This document shows positions 46,442 to 58,022 of a stretch of 64,000 nt of DNA, one piece after another (the stretch's first letter is position 1; each line of letters starts with the position of its first letter). The position numbers were made by a program, and so were the translations under genes. The notes under the pieces are model-generated. The model was given only the letters and a program-made list of their open reading frames with translations. It made no database searches and was not told where the DNA came from. The DNA lies in assembly GCF_023715105.1 (NCBI RefSeq), contig NZ_JAMBNO010000005.1, forward strand, positions 124,001 through 188,000, written 5' to 3'. Source of the DNA: Hydrogenophaga intermedia (GTDB taxonomy: Bacteria > Pseudomonadota > Gammaproteobacteria > Burkholderiales > Burkholderiaceae_C).

Positions 46442-47770
46442 ATGCTCTACCAGCTCTACGAAACCCAGCGCTCCATGATGGAGCCCTTCGCCGACCTTGC
46501 CGAAGTGGCTTCGCGCATGTTCAGCAACCCGGCGCTGCCCTTTGCGCAGTTGCCGATGGCCCAGCGCATCTCGGCCACCTACGACCTGATGCACCGGCTG
46601 GGCAAGGACTACGAAAAGCCCGAATTCGGCATTCGCACGGTCGACATCGACGGCGTGAACATCGCCATCCACGAGCGCGTGGAGATCGACAAGCCGTTCT
46701 GCGAACTGCGCCGCTTCAAGCGCTTCTCCGACGACCCGGCCACCCTGACCAAGCTCAAGGTCCAGCCGGTGGTGCTGGTGGTGGCACCGCTCTCCGGGCA
46801 CTACGCCACACTGTTGCGCGACACCGTGCGCACCCTGCTCAAGGACCACAAGGTCTACATCACCGACTGGAAGAACGCGCGCCTGGTGCCGCTGTCCGAA
46901 GGCGAGTTCCACCTCGACGACTACGTCAACTACCTGCAGGGCTTCATTCGCCACCTGCAAGGCATCTACGGCAACTGCCACGTCATGAGCGTGTGCCAGC
47001 CCACGGTGCCAGCGCTGGCCGCCGTCTCGCTCATGGCCAGCCGGGGCGAGCTGCAACCCCTGTCCATGACCATGATGGGCGGCCCGATCGACGCCCGCAA
47101 GTCACCCACGGCGGTGAACAACCTGGCCATGCAGCGCAGCTTCGAGTGGTTCGAGAACAACGTCATCTACCGCGTGCCCGACAAGTTCCCCGGCGCCGGA
47201 CGGCGTGTCTACCCCGGCTTCCTGCAGCACACCGGCTTCGTGGCCATGAACCCCGACCGCCATGCGAGCAGCCACTACGACTACTTCCAGGATCTCATCA
47301 AGGGCGACAACGAGAGCGCGGAGGCGCACCGCAAGTTCTACGACGAGTACAACGCCGTGCTCGACATGGACGCGGACTACTACCTCGAGACCATTCGCAC
47401 CGTTTTCCAGGAGTTTCAGCTCGTTCAGGGCACCTGGGACGTGAAGAGCGAGCTCGGCAAGGTCGAGCGCGTGCGCCCGCAGGACATCCGCGATGTCGGC
47501 CTGCTCACCGTCGAAGGCGAGCTCGACGACATCTCCGGATCGGGCCAGACGGCCGCTGCGCACGACCTGTGCACCGGTGTGCCGAAATCGCACCGCATCC
47601 ACTACGAGGCCAAGGGCGCCGGCCACTATGGCATCTTCAGCGGCCGCCGCTGGCGCGAGATGGTCTATCCCGTGGTCAAATCCTTCATCGCCGCGCACGA
47701 GCAGCGCGCCGCCGCCAAGCCCGCCAAGAAGGCCACCGCCACGCGCCGTCGAACCACCGCCAAGGCCTGA
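46442..47770 (+). CDS. phaZ: Intracellular polyhydroxyalkanoate depolymerase
   Basis: Mobilises stored PHB granules. The protein is 442 aa. The lipase-box-like site [11 protein letters not shown] puts Cys185 as nucleophile, as in Ralstonia-type PhaZ enzymes. [14 protein letters not shown] contains the catalytic Asp region and AGHYGIFSG the His. Start [16 protein letters not shown] is typical. The Lys/Ala/Arg-rich tail ([15 protein letters not shown]) looks like the DNA- or polymer-binding tails of granule proteins. Confidence 0.94.
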   Translation: MLYQLYETQRSMMEPFADLAEVASRMFSNPALPFAQLPMAQRISATYDLMHRLGKDYEKPEFGIRTVDIDGVNIAIHERVEIDKPFCELRRFKRFSDDPATLTKLKVQPVVLVVAPLSGHYATLLRDTVRTLLKDHKVYITDWKNARLVPLSEGEFHLDDYVNYLQGFIRHLQGIYGNCHVMSVCQPTVPALAAVSLMASRGELQPLSMTMMGGPIDARKSPTAVNNLAMQRSFEWFENNVIYRVPDKFPGAGRRVYPGFLQHTGFVAMNPDRHASSHYDYFQDLIKGDNESAEAHRKFYDEYNAVLDMDADYYLETIRTVFQEFQLVQGTWDVKSELGKVERVRPQDIRDVGLLTVEGELDDISGSGQTAAAHDLCTGVPKSHRIHYEAKGAGHYGIFSGRRWREMVYPVVKSFIAAHEQRAAAKPAKKATATRRRTTAKA

Positions 47771-47802
47771 CGCCCGACAGGGGCGCGGGCGCCCCGTACC
47801 GC

Positions 47803-48462
47803 ATGAACGAACTCGCCCGCCGTATCGATGCGGCATTGCCGCAGACGCAGTGCCAGCGCTGCGGTTACCCCGACTGCGCGCAGTACGCCCAGGCCATCGC
47901 CGACGGCGCGGCCGAGATCAACCAGTGCCCGCCCGGCGGTGTCGAAGGCGTGCAGCGCCTGGCCAGGCTCACCGGGCGCCCCGCCCTGCCCCTGAACCCC
48001 ACACACGGCATCGAAGGGCCGGTCACGGTCGCGGTGATCGACGAGGACTGGTGCATCGGCTGCACGTTGTGCATCAAGGCCTGCCCCACAGACGCCATCG
48101 TGGGCGCCAACAAGCGCATGCACACGGTGATCGAGCCATATTGCACCGGCTGCGAACTGTGCATCCCCGTCTGCCCGGTGGACTGCATCTCGCTGGACAA
48201 CGTGAGCGGTGAGCGCACCGGCTGGGCGGGATGGTCGCCACAGCTGGCTGCCCAGGGCAAGGCCCGCTATGAGGCCCGCCAGATCCGCGTGGCGCGCGAA
48301 AAGGTGGAACACGATGCCCGGCTCGAAGCCAAAGCCGAAGCCAAGCTGGCCGACCTGACGGCCGCTTCGAAGCTCACCGAACCCGCGGCGCTGGACCGCA
48401 AACGCGCGGTGATCGAGGCTGCCCTGGCACGCGCCCGTGCGCGGCGCGCCCCGCCGGGATGA
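47803..48462 (+). CDS. rsxB: RnfB/RsxB-type electron-transport ferredoxin
   Basis: Iron-sulfur protein of 219 aa. A four-Cys cluster domain opens it (CQRCGYPDC...CPPGG), followed by two 4Fe-4S motifs [12 protein letters not shown] and [12 protein letters not shown]. The C-terminal third is a charged Ala/Lys/Glu helix. No other rnf genes are nearby, as is usual for this stand-alone betaproteobacterial form. The hydrophobic N-terminal anchor of full RnfB is absent. ATG 47803 is 32 nt after phaZ. Confidence 0.9.
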   Translation: MNELARRIDAALPQTQCQRCGYPDCAQYAQAIADGAAEINQCPPGGVEGVQRLARLTGRPALPLNPTHGIEGPVTVAVIDEDWCIGCTLCIKACPTDAIVGANKRMHTVIEPYCTGCELCIPVCPVDCISLDNVSGERTGWAGWSPQLAAQGKARYEARQIRVAREKVEHDARLEAKAEAKLADLTAASKLTEPAALDRKRAVIEAALARARARRAPPG

Positions 48463-48530
48463 ACAACCCTGGGCGGCAAGCGTTCTTCCATGCCATCCTG
48501 CTGCCCGCACCTTCTGCCCCTCCCAGGCCC

Positions 48531-49208
48531 ATGAAAAAGCACGGCACCATCGTCCACTGGGACAAAGAGCGCGCGTCCGGTTTCATCCGCAGCCCCGACA
48601 CGGCCGCGCAGGTGTACTTTCATCTGCGGGACTACGAAGGCCCGCATCCCGTCACCCCGGGCACGGCCGTGGTGTTCGAAGAGATCGTGATCGGCGGCAA
48701 GGGGCCACGCGCCCTCTCGATCAAGCTGCCACCCCCGCCGCCGCTGCAATCAGCGGGATCGACCGACGGCCCTGCGCCCGAACCCGTGCTGGCGCCGGCT
48801 GCGGTCTCCAAGGCGCAGCGCTGGCGTGAAGAACGCGCCCAGCGCCGCCAGACCCAGGTGGCGCTGGGGCTGCTGGGCGGCTGGCTGCTGCTCTGGCTGG
48901 TCGGCATCGGCGCGGGGCGCTTCCCGTGGGTGGTGCTCACCGGTGTGGTGCTGGTGAACATCGCCACCCTCTTCCTCTACTGGCGCGATCAACACGTGAG
49001 CCAGGAAGGCGGCGCGCCCTGGCCCGTGGAGCACCTGCACGTGGCCGCCGTGCTGGGCGGCTGGCCAACGGCCTGGCTGGCACAGCGGGCACTGGGGCAT
49101 CGGCTGGACGATCGCCGCTTCCAGCAGACCTTCGTGGCCTGTGCAGCGCTCAACGTGGCCGTGTTGCTGGTCTGGGTGGCCTGGCCGGTGTTTGCCACCA
49201 GCGCCTGA
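48531..49208 (+). CDS. Cold-shock domain / DUF1294 membrane protein
   Basis: Fusion protein of 225 aa. The N-terminal cold-shock-like domain begins HGTIVHWDKERASGFI (about 4-19). A Pro-rich linker precedes three to four membrane helices of DUF1294, including LHVAAVLGGWPTAWLAQRALGH and RFQQTFVACAALNVAVL. Function unknown; this fusion is widespread in proteobacteria. Start: I prefer ATG 48531 because it begins the cold-shock domain. ATG 48459, overlapping the rsxB stop (ATGA), would add 24 residues. Confidence 0.85.
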   Translation: MKKHGTIVHWDKERASGFIRSPDTAAQVYFHLRDYEGPHPVTPGTAVVFEEIVIGGKGPRALSIKLPPPPPLQSAGSTDGPAPEPVLAPAAVSKAQRWREERAQRRQTQVALGLLGGWLLLWLVGIGAGRFPWVVLTGVVLVNIATLFLYWRDQHVSQEGGAPWPVEHLHVAAVLGGWPTAWLAQRALGHRLDDRRFQQTFVACAALNVAVLLVWVAWPVFATSA

Positions 49209-49212
49209 GCCA

Positions 49213-49226
49213 GCGGGCGACCCCGC
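49213..49226. terminator. GC hairpin in a convergent gap
   Basis: GCGGG-CGAC-CCCGC lies in the 21-bp gap between the convergent cold-shock/DUF1294 gene and the YgiQ gene. The stem is only 5 bp and there is no T-tract, so its role as terminator is uncertain. Confidence 0.3.
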
Positions 49227-49229
49227 CGC

Positions 49230-51602
<2,373 letters not shown>

Positions 51603-51684
51603 GGGGGAGCTCCGCCCTGCGCGCGACGGGCAAAGCAAAACCCGCGATTTTACCGGCGCCCCCCTTTTCGTGCTCGCCGGGCGC

Positions 51685-52275
51685 TCAGCGGGGTTTGAGC
51701 GACCAATCCGGCACCTGCGCCGGCGCAGGGCGCACCGTGCGGCGGTTCTCCAGCCGCTGCGCGGCCAGGCGCGCCGTGAGCTTCAGGCGCGAGAGATCGT
51801 CGGGGCTGGCCCGGCCGCTGGGCTCGAAACTGAAGCAGCACAGCGTGCCAAAGACCTCGCCATTGGCCAGCACCACGGGCGTGCTGATGTGGGTGCCAAT
51901 GGGAAACGTGAGGTCCCTGAGCAGCGGCGCGGTGGCAGGGTCCTGGCGCGCGTCGGCGATGTACTGCGGCAAGCGGCCGTCCACCACCCGCTTGCACCAG
52001 CTTTGTTCCAGCGGCTCGCCCTGGCCCTCGGCAAGCAGATCGACACCGGGCGCCTGCGAGACCTTGCGGAAAACGCGCTGGCCATCCACGAACTCGGAGA
52101 CGAACACCACGTCCATGCCCATGCGCTCGCGCAGCAGCTTGAGCACCTCGCCGATGGACTGGTCCAGCTCGGCGTCGGACTGGTCGGCCGTGGCCACCAG
52201 CAACTCGGACACCTGGACCTCGATGTCGTCAGGGCCGAAGCCCGTGGGGGCGAAGGGGTTCCTGTTCCTGTTCAT
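51685..52275 (-). CDS. GAF domain-containing protein
   Basis: Protein of 196 aa made of one GAF domain (about residues 25-175): [62 protein letters not shown]. It could bind a small ligand or sense redox. No output domain is attached, so it may work through a partner. It stands alone between the YgiQ gene and the MarR operon. Confidence 0.88.
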   Translation of the reverse strand: MNRNRNPFAPTGFGPDDIEVQVSELLVATADQSDAELDQSIGEVLKLLRERMGMDVVFVSEFVDGQRVFRKVSQAPGVDLLAEGQGEPLEQSWCKRVVDGRLPQYIADARQDPATAPLLRDLTFPIGTHISTPVVLANGEVFGTLCCFSFEPSGRASPDDLSRLKLTARLAAQRLENRRTVRPAPAQVPDWSLKPR

Positions 52276-52315
52276 GGCCGCACTTTATAGCGGTACCGCG
52301 GCTCGAGACGTCGTT

Positions 52316-52777
52316 TCAGGGTGTATCACCGCCCGCTTCGGCGTGGGCGATCAGGCGATCGATCGTGGCCAGCAGCGCCTTGCGTTCTGCCGCACTCAGG
52401 CAGGCCATGATCTCGCGATTGCGGCGATCGATCAGTGCCATCACGCGCTGGTGCAGCGCTGCGCCCCGGCGCGAGAGGCTCAGCACCACGGCGCGCGCGT
52501 CGCTGTCGCTGGCGCTCTTGAGCACCAGTTCACGCTCCACCAGCATCTGCGCGGCGCGACTCGCCTGCGCCTTGTCCAGGTGGGCGTGCGCGGCCAGGTC
52601 GTTGACCGACAAGGGGCCGAACGCGCCCACCGCCGCCAGCGCACGGCCTTCTGCCACGCCCAGGCCCAATTCGTCGGCATAGGCCGCGGCGGTGGCGCGG
52701 TCGCTCAGCTTGCCCAGTCGGTGCAGCCGCCAGGTGAGCTGTTCATCAAGCGGTTTGACGGGGCTGCGTCGGCTCAT
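52316..52777 (-). CDS. MarR family transcriptional regulator
   Basis: Winged-helix repressor of 153 aa. FGPLSVNDLAAHAHLDKAQASRAAQML (in two helices) is the DNA-recognition part; LSRRGAALHQRVMALI is the wing and dimer helix. Third gene of an operon with the FAD monooxygenase and the small protein, overlapping the latter by 32 bp. It probably controls this operon and the divergent enoyl-CoA hydratase through the palindrome at 54532-54545. Confidence 0.9.
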   Translation of the reverse strand: MSRRSPVKPLDEQLTWRLHRLGKLSDRATAAAYADELGLGVAEGRALAAVGAFGPLSVNDLAAHAHLDKAQASRAAQMLVERELVLKSASDSDARAVVLSLSRRGAALHQRVMALIDRRNREIMACLSAAERKALLATIDRLIAHAEAGGDTP

Positions 52778-52964
52778 GCAGGGGCTCCTTGAGGCAGCGA
52801 TCGCGTGCCTGTTCGATCAGGGGCAGCGCGGTGGCTGCGTCGGGCAGCCGCGCCAGCAAGGCCAGGCTCAGCATGGACAGCAGCAGCGGCGCCTGCGCCT
52901 CGCCGACCTCACCCAGGGCGCGGCACAGGGCGGTGTAGCTGGTATCGAGATCGGTGTCGGTCAT
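52746..52964 (-). CDS. Small protein, DUF2783-like
   Basis: Helical protein of 72 aa (DTSYTALCRALGEVGEAQAP, then LLSMLSLALLARLPD). It matches what I remember of DUF2783, a small partner found beside MhpA-like monooxygenases. Function unknown. It overlaps the monooxygenase stop (ATGA) and the MarR start by 32 bp, so it is surely co-translated with both. Confidence 0.72.
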   Translation of the reverse strand: MTDTDLDTSYTALCRALGEVGEAQAPLLLSMLSLALLARLPDAATALPLIEQARDRCLKEPLHEPTQPRQTA

Positions 52965-54517
52965 GCGATCACTCCGGTGGACTGCAATGCACGCGCGACA
53001 GGCGCCGGGTCGAGCCCATGCCAGCGGCCCATCACGTAGCCGTCGGGCCGCACCAGCACCAGCGCGGCTTCGTTGGCGTCGCGCAGGCCGTGGCGCTGCC
53101 AGGCCTGGCCGTGCATGTCCATCACGGGCGTGATGGTCAGCGCCTGCACGTCAGGTGGCATGGCTGGCGCTGGACCGCCGAACACGAGGCAAACGAAACC
53201 CGCACCGTAGCGCTGGCTGAGGTGGAAATCACCCTGCTCCCCGAGCAACAACGCCTCGGGCGCCGGCGCGCCCGGCGCTGCCAGCGCACTCGCCCAGTCC
53301 GCGTCCTCGCCGGCATTGAGCGGTGAATCGACATAGGCAATGGGAGCCGACTGACGCGGGTTGATGAGGGCACGCACGTGCGGATCGTCCACCGCGAGGC
53401 GCAGCGCGGCCTCACGCATCAGGCGGAATGCGAAGTCGGGCGGCGCCATGAACTCGGTGCTCTTGGCGCCGTAGGCGATGTTTTCGCGGGTGGCGTGCAC
53501 GCGCTCGATGCTGTAGCTGTCCAGCAGACGCTCGGGCGATGCGCCGCGGACCACGCGCGCCAGCTTCCACGCGAGATTGCCCGCATCGTCCAGACCCGAG
53601 TTGAGCCCCCGAACCCCGAAGATGGGGACGAGGTGCGCTGCGTCGCCGGCGAACATCACACGCCCATGGCGGTAGCCCGGCAGCGTCAGGCACTTGGCGT
53701 TGTAGATCGAAATCCACAGCGGCTCCCAGGGCTCGGTCTCGCCGATCATCTGAAGGTGGCTTTGCACGCGCGGCAGCACGTTTTCGGGCTTGACGGCTTC
53801 TGCCGGGTCTTCGTCGTCGCGGATCTGGTAGTCGATGCGCCACACGTCGTCGGGCTGGCGGTGCATCAGGATGGTGGAGCCGGGGTTGGACGGCGGGTCA
53901 AACCAGGCCAGGCGCTCCACGGCGCGCCGGGTCTTCTGGCGAATGTCGACGATGACGTAGCGTCCCTCGTACTGCGTACCCTCGAGTTGCAGGCCGAGTT
54001 GATCACGCACCGTGCTGCGACCGCCGTCGCACGCCACCAGCCAGTCGGCACGCAGGCGCCGTTCGCCCTCGGGCGTGTCCAGCGTCAGGGCCACGCCGCC
54101 GGCCTCGGCGTCCACGGTGCGCACCCGGTGGTTCCAGAACACCGAAGCGCCATCGCCAGCGGCCTGGTGGGCGAACGCCTCGATGTAGAACTGCTGGATG
54201 TTGACCATGGGTGCAAAGCGCTGCGTGGGCTCGCTGGGCATCTGGAAGTGCAGCACCTCGGTCTGGCGGAAGTGGCTGCGCCCGCCGACCCAGCCCAGGC
54301 CCTTGGCCGTCAGCGGTGCGTCGGCCCCCACCCAGCCCAGGATTTCCTGCGAACGCCGCGAGATGCAGATGGCGCGGCTGCCGGTGCAATAGCCCTCGTC
54401 GGCCTCGATGACCACGTTGGCGATGCCCTGGCGCGAAAGCAGCGCCGACAGCGTGAGGCCAACGGGCCCGCCGCCGGCGATGGCCACGGGAATGTGTTCT
54501 GCGAGCGCTGGCTTCAT
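52961..54517 (-). CDS. FAD-dependent aromatic monooxygenase, 3-(3-hydroxyphenyl)propionate hydroxylase-like
   Basis: Class A flavoprotein hydroxylase of 518 aa. FAD-binding GGGPVGLTLSALL is near residue 15, the DG motif is WLVACDGGRSTVRDQLG, and the GD motif is FAGDAAHLVPIFGVRGLNSG. A thioredoxin-like C-terminal part binds no metal. It would hydroxylate a phenolic ring with NADH and O2. Start: ATG 54517 with GGAG 5 nt upstream. Together with the enoyl-CoA hydratase it suggests breakdown of an aromatic acid. Confidence 0.9.
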   Translation of the reverse strand: MKPALAEHIPVAIAGGGPVGLTLSALLSRQGIANVVIEADEGYCTGSRAICISRRSQEILGWVGADAPLTAKGLGWVGGRSHFRQTEVLHFQMPSEPTQRFAPMVNIQQFYIEAFAHQAAGDGASVFWNHRVRTVDAEAGGVALTLDTPEGERRLRADWLVACDGGRSTVRDQLGLQLEGTQYEGRYVIVDIRQKTRRAVERLAWFDPPSNPGSTILMHRQPDDVWRIDYQIRDDEDPAEAVKPENVLPRVQSHLQMIGETEPWEPLWISIYNAKCLTLPGYRHGRVMFAGDAAHLVPIFGVRGLNSGLDDAGNLAWKLARVVRGASPERLLDSYSIERVHATRENIAYGAKSTEFMAPPDFAFRLMREAALRLAVDDPHVRALINPRQSAPIAYVDSPLNAGEDADWASALAAPGAPAPEALLLGEQGDFHLSQRYGAGFVCLVFGGPAPAMPPDVQALTITPVMDMHGQAWQRHGLRDANEAALVLVRPDGYVMGRWHGLDPAPVARALQSTGVIA

Positions 54518-54531
54518 GAATCTCCGATTTG

Positions 54532-54545
54532 GTTGCGGCCGCAAC
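54532..54545. promoter_or_regulatory. Perfect 14-bp palindrome, candidate MarR operator
   Basis: GTTGCGGCCGCAAC lies in the 104-bp gap between the divergent monooxygenase operon and the enoyl-CoA hydratase gene. A TATATAG box follows directly (54547-54553) and could serve as -10 for either side. Placement between both promoters fits a shared operator for the MarR protein encoded in the operon. Confidence 0.55.
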
Positions 54546-54621
54546 TATATAGGGATTCCCATGTCCGCAAATCCACCGCCTGTCGATACCATGGATCCAC
54601 CTGCCACGAGGAGACACAACC

Positions 54622-55530
54622 ATGCCTGCCTTCGACACCTTGCGCATTGACGCTGACGCCCAGAACCCTCGCATCGCTCGGCTGCTGCTCAACCGCCCCG
54701 AGCACTACAACGCCATCACCGACCAGACGCCGCGCGACATCCGTGCTGCGGTTGAGTGGGCGAACGCCAACGAAGACATCCACGTCATCGTGGTGGAAGG
54801 CGCCGGCAAGGGCTTCTGCGGCGGCTACGACCTGTCCCACTTCGGCGAAGGTGACATCGACCACCCTTGCCAGCAGGAGCGCCACCCCTGGGACCCGATG
54901 GAGGACTACGCCTTCATGAAGCGCAACACCGAAGACTTCATGAGCCTGTGGCGCAGCGCCAAGCCCACCATCGCCAAGGTTCACGGCGCGGCCGTTGCCG
55001 GCGGCAGCGACATCGCGTTGTGCTGCGACCTGCTGGTGATGGCCGAGGATGCCCGCATCGGCTACATGCCCACGCGGGTCTGGGGCTGCCCCACCACCGC
55101 GATGTGGACCTATCGGCTGGGGCCCATGCGCGCCAAGCAACTCATGTTCACCGGCGACGTGATCGATGGGCGCACGGCGGCGGCCTGGGGGCTGGCCAAC
55201 GAGGCCGTGCCCATCGATCAGCTCGAGGCGCGCACGATGGCACTGGCCGAACGCATCGCGGGCGTGCCGCGGTCGCATCTGGCCATGCACAAGCTCGTGG
55301 TCAACCAGGTGCAGCTCGCCATGGGCCTGGAGCAATCGCAACAACTGGCGACCGTGTTCGACGGCATCACACGCCACAACCCCGAAGGCCTGTGGTTCCG
55401 CCGGTATGCGCAAGACCAGGGCTTCAAAGCCGCGGTGCAGTGGCGCGACAGCGGCCGGCCCATTCCCGAGGGCGACGAGGCGCGCGGGCTGATTGGCGAG
55501 ATGCAGGCGCGACGCCGCCGGGGTGACTGA
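54622..55530 (+). CDS. Enoyl-CoA hydratase / crotonase family protein
   Basis: Crotonase-fold protein of 302 aa. The oxyanion-hole motifs are [11 protein letters not shown] (about 62-72) and [27 protein letters not shown]-type sequence around residue 120-135. The catalytic Glu of classical hydratases is not clear, so hydratase, isomerase or hydrolase are all possible. Ribosome binding site GAGGAGA. Divergent from the monooxygenase operon. Confidence 0.9.
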   Translation: MPAFDTLRIDADAQNPRIARLLLNRPEHYNAITDQTPRDIRAAVEWANANEDIHVIVVEGAGKGFCGGYDLSHFGEGDIDHPCQQERHPWDPMEDYAFMKRNTEDFMSLWRSAKPTIAKVHGAAVAGGSDIALCCDLLVMAEDARIGYMPTRVWGCPTTAMWTYRLGPMRAKQLMFTGDVIDGRTAAAWGLANEAVPIDQLEARTMALAERIAGVPRSHLAMHKLVVNQVQLAMGLEQSQQLATVFDGITRHNPEGLWFRRYAQDQGFKAAVQWRDSGRPIPEGDEARGLIGEMQARRRRGD

Positions 55531-55542
55531 ACGTACCGTTCA
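55528..55542. promoter_or_regulatory. 15-bp dyad overlapping the enoyl-CoA hydratase stop
   Basis: TGAACG-TAC-CGTTCA is a perfect inverted repeat whose first bases are the stop codon of the enoyl-CoA hydratase. It resembles operators of TetR-type repressors and is 94 bp before the bactofilin start. It could also be a weak hairpin in the RNA. Confidence 0.4.
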
Positions 55543-55635
55543 TCTCGTCACAGGTCTTACGGAACCCGCGCGAATGTAAGCGGGCACCAACCTAGCATGG
55601 GCACTCCCGTTCACCACACCACACAGGAGAGTTCC

Positions 55636-56184
55636 ATGGCACTGCAGTTCGGCAAACGCGACAACGAGCAAGCCCGTCCGCTGGGTTCCGGCATGGCCAG
55701 CCCGCGAAGCGCCCCGGGCACCTACGGCAATGGCGCCCCGATCAACAGCACCCCCGAACCGCAGGCCCAGCCCGCAACGCCGGCCGCCGCCAGCGCCGCA
55801 CCCGAGGGCGGCAGCAAGCTCATCGTCGGCCCCAACATCAAGCTCAAGGGCGTCGAAATCCAGGACTGCGACACGCTGTTCGTCGAGGGCACGGTAGAGG
55901 CGACCATGGATTCGCGCGTGATCCAGATCGCGCAGCAAGGCATGTTCAAGGGCTCCGCCGAGGTCGACGTGGCCGAGATCCATGGCGCCTTCGACGGCAA
56001 CCTCACCGTGCGCCAAAAACTGGTGATCCACGCCACCGGCAAGGTGGCGGGGCGCATCCGCTACGGCAAGGTAGTGATCGAAGAAGGCGGTCAACTCTCG
56101 GGCGACATCGAATGCGCTGCGGGCTCGACCGCCAAGGCCTCCGCCGGCAGCAGCGCCAAACCCTCGATGGCACTGGCCGCCTGA
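55636..56184 (+). CDS. Bactofilin (polymer-forming cytoskeletal protein)
   Basis: Protein of 182 aa that self-assembles into filaments. The DUF583 beta-solenoid core runs from about residue 55 (SKLIVGPNIKLKGVEIQDCD) to 155 (RYGKVVIEEGGQLSGDIEC). The N-terminus is disordered, Pro/Ala-rich. Start: ATG 55636 with AGGAGA 7 nt upstream; a frame 13 codons longer is discarded. Precedes gspA by 56 bp. Confidence 0.92.
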   Translation: MALQFGKRDNEQARPLGSGMASPRSAPGTYGNGAPINSTPEPQAQPATPAAASAAPEGGSKLIVGPNIKLKGVEIQDCDTLFVEGTVEATMDSRVIQIAQQGMFKGSAEVDVAEIHGAFDGNLTVRQKLVIHATGKVAGRIRYGKVVIEEGGQLSGDIECAAGSTAKASAGSSAKPSMALAA

Positions 56185-56240
56185 GCAAACGGGTCCGGCG
56201 CACTGGCGCAGGGCCCACCGGCCCCGGTATGCTCGGGGCC

Positions 56241-58013
56241 ATGTATGCCGAGTTCTTCGGGCTGCAGCGAGACCCGTTCTCGATCGCGCCCGACCCACGC
56301 TACCTGTTCATGAGCGAGCGCCATCGCGAGGCACTCGCTCATTTGCTCTATGGCATCCGCGGCGGTGGCGGCTTCGTGCTGCTCAGCGGCGAGATCGGCG
56401 CGGGCAAGACCACCATCTGCCGCTGCTTCCTCGAGCAAGTGCCCGAGAACTGCAAGGTCGCCTACATCTTCAACCCCAAGCTCACGGTGGGCGACCTGCT
56501 GCGCACCATCTGCGCCGAGTTCCACGTCGAGGTGAAGCACGAGGGCATCGGGCCGGCCACCGTGAAGGACCACCTCGACCCGCTCAACGCCTACCTCCTG
56601 GACAGCCACGCGCGCGGCGAGCGCAACCTGCTGATCATCGACGAGGCGCAGAACCTCACGCCGCACGTACTGGAGCAGCTGCGCCTGCTCACCAACCTGG
56701 AGACCAGCGAGCGCAAGCTGCTGCAGATCATCCTGATCGGCCAGCCCGAGTTGCGCAACGTGGTGGCCCGCCCTGAACTCGAGCAACTGGCCCAGCGCGT
56801 GATCGCGCGCTACCACCTCGATGCGCTCGATGCCGACGAGACGCGGCAGTACATCCAGCACCGCATGCAGGTGGCTGGCCTCAAGGGCCCCCTGCCCTTC
56901 ACCCCGGCCGCGCTGGAGCGCATTCGCGACATCTCTCGCGGTGTGCCACGGCGCATCAACCTGTTGTGCGACCGCGCCTTGCTCGGCGCGTACGCCGCGG
57001 GGCAGTTGCGTGTGGAACCTGCGGTGGTCGACAAGGCCGCCGGCGAGGTGTTCGATGACGCGCCGCCGGTGCGCCCCGCCCTTCGCAAGCCAGCCACTGC
57101 AGCCGTGCGCCCCGCAGCCTGGGGCGCGCTGGGCCTGGGCGCCGTGGCGGGCGCGGTGGTGGGCGCCCTGGTTGCGGCGGCCACGATGTGGTTCTGGCTT
57201 CAGCGCCCGGCACCGGGTTTGCCGCCAGGCGCCACAGCCCCGGCAGCGGCGCCGGTGGCCGACGGCGCGCCCACCAACGCAGCGCCAGCGCCCCAGGCCG
57301 TCGCCGTCGCGGCGGCGCCAGCACGCCGTACCGAGGCACCGGGTGTTGTTCCGGTCGAGAACACGGGCTCTGCCGCGTCCGCACAGGGCAGCGCACGCGC
57401 CGAGGCCGAGTTGCCACTGGGTTGGCCGGATGCGAACGACCTCATCGCCAGCGAGGCGCAGGCCTGGCGCGCGCTGGCCCCGCTGTGGCAGGCCGAACTT
57501 GCCGACGGTGACCCCTGTGCACAAGCCCTGGCCCGGGGCCTGCAGTGCTACCGGACCGAGCGCATGACGATCAACGGCCTGCGCCAGCTCAATCGCCCGG
57601 GCATGCTGCAGGTTCGCCTGCCGGACGGCAGCGCCGGCCGCCTGCTGCTCACGGCACTGGGCCCCGACAGCGCCACCCTGGGCCATGGTGGGCAGCGCTG
57701 GCGCGTCACCTTGAACGAACTGGGCGAGCGCTGGGAAGGTGACTACGCCACGCTGTGGCGCCTGCCGCCGGGGCAGACCGCACGGCTGGTCGATGGCCGC
57801 AACGGGCCTGCGGCCGCATGGCTCGACGAGCGCCTCAGCGCCCTGCAAGCGCTGGGCCAGTTGCCCGCCTCGGCGGCCACACCGGCGGCGCGCCTGGCCA
57901 GCTTCCAGCAATGGCAAGGCATCGAGTCCGGCGGCCCGGCCGGGCCCATCACCTTCATGCAGGCCAACCTGGTCAGCGGCGTGGACGAACCTCGCCTGCT
58001 GCCCCGTTCCTGA
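56241..58013 (+). CDS. gspA: ExeA/GspA-type AAA ATPase with C-terminal periplasmic domain
   Basis: Inner-membrane ATPase of 590 aa helping assemble type II secretion outer-membrane pores. MYAEFFGLQRDPFSIAPDP start, Walker A GEIGAGKTT (about 52-60), Walker B LLIIDEAQNL, then a membrane helix near residues 295-320 (GALGLGAVAGAVVGALV). The periplasmic C-terminus contains a peptidoglycan-binding-like region. ATG 56241 is chosen over ATG 56229 by family similarity. Followed by gspB after 9 bp. Confidence 0.88.
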   Translation: MYAEFFGLQRDPFSIAPDPRYLFMSERHREALAHLLYGIRGGGGFVLLSGEIGAGKTTICRCFLEQVPENCKVAYIFNPKLTVGDLLRTICAEFHVEVKHEGIGPATVKDHLDPLNAYLLDSHARGERNLLIIDEAQNLTPHVLEQLRLLTNLETSERKLLQIILIGQPELRNVVARPELEQLAQRVIARYHLDALDADETRQYIQHRMQVAGLKGPLPFTPAALERIRDISRGVPRRINLLCDRALLGAYAAGQLRVEPAVVDKAAGEVFDDAPPVRPALRKPATAAVRPAAWGALGLGAVAGAVVGALVAAATMWFWLQRPAPGLPPGATAPAAAPVADGAPTNAAPAPQAVAVAAAPARRTEAPGVVPVENTGSAASAQGSARAEAELPLGWPDANDLIASEAQAWRALAPLWQAELADGDPCAQALARGLQCYRTERMTINGLRQLNRPGMLQVRLPDGSAGRLLLTALGPDSATLGHGGQRWRVTLNELGERWEGDYATLWRLPPGQTARLVDGRNGPAAAWLDERLSALQALGQLPASAATPAARLASFQQWQGIESGGPAGPITFMQANLVSGVDEPRLLPRS

Positions 58014-58022
58014 GCACGCCCG

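Noticed and set aside
46990-47010. Cys instead of Ser in the lipase box of the PHA depolymerase
   Set aside because: Looks odd but is the known nucleophile in intracellular PhaZ enzymes of this type.
47803-48462. RsxB gene without the rest of an rnf operon as a sign of gene loss
   Set aside because: The stand-alone short form is common in betaproteobacteria.
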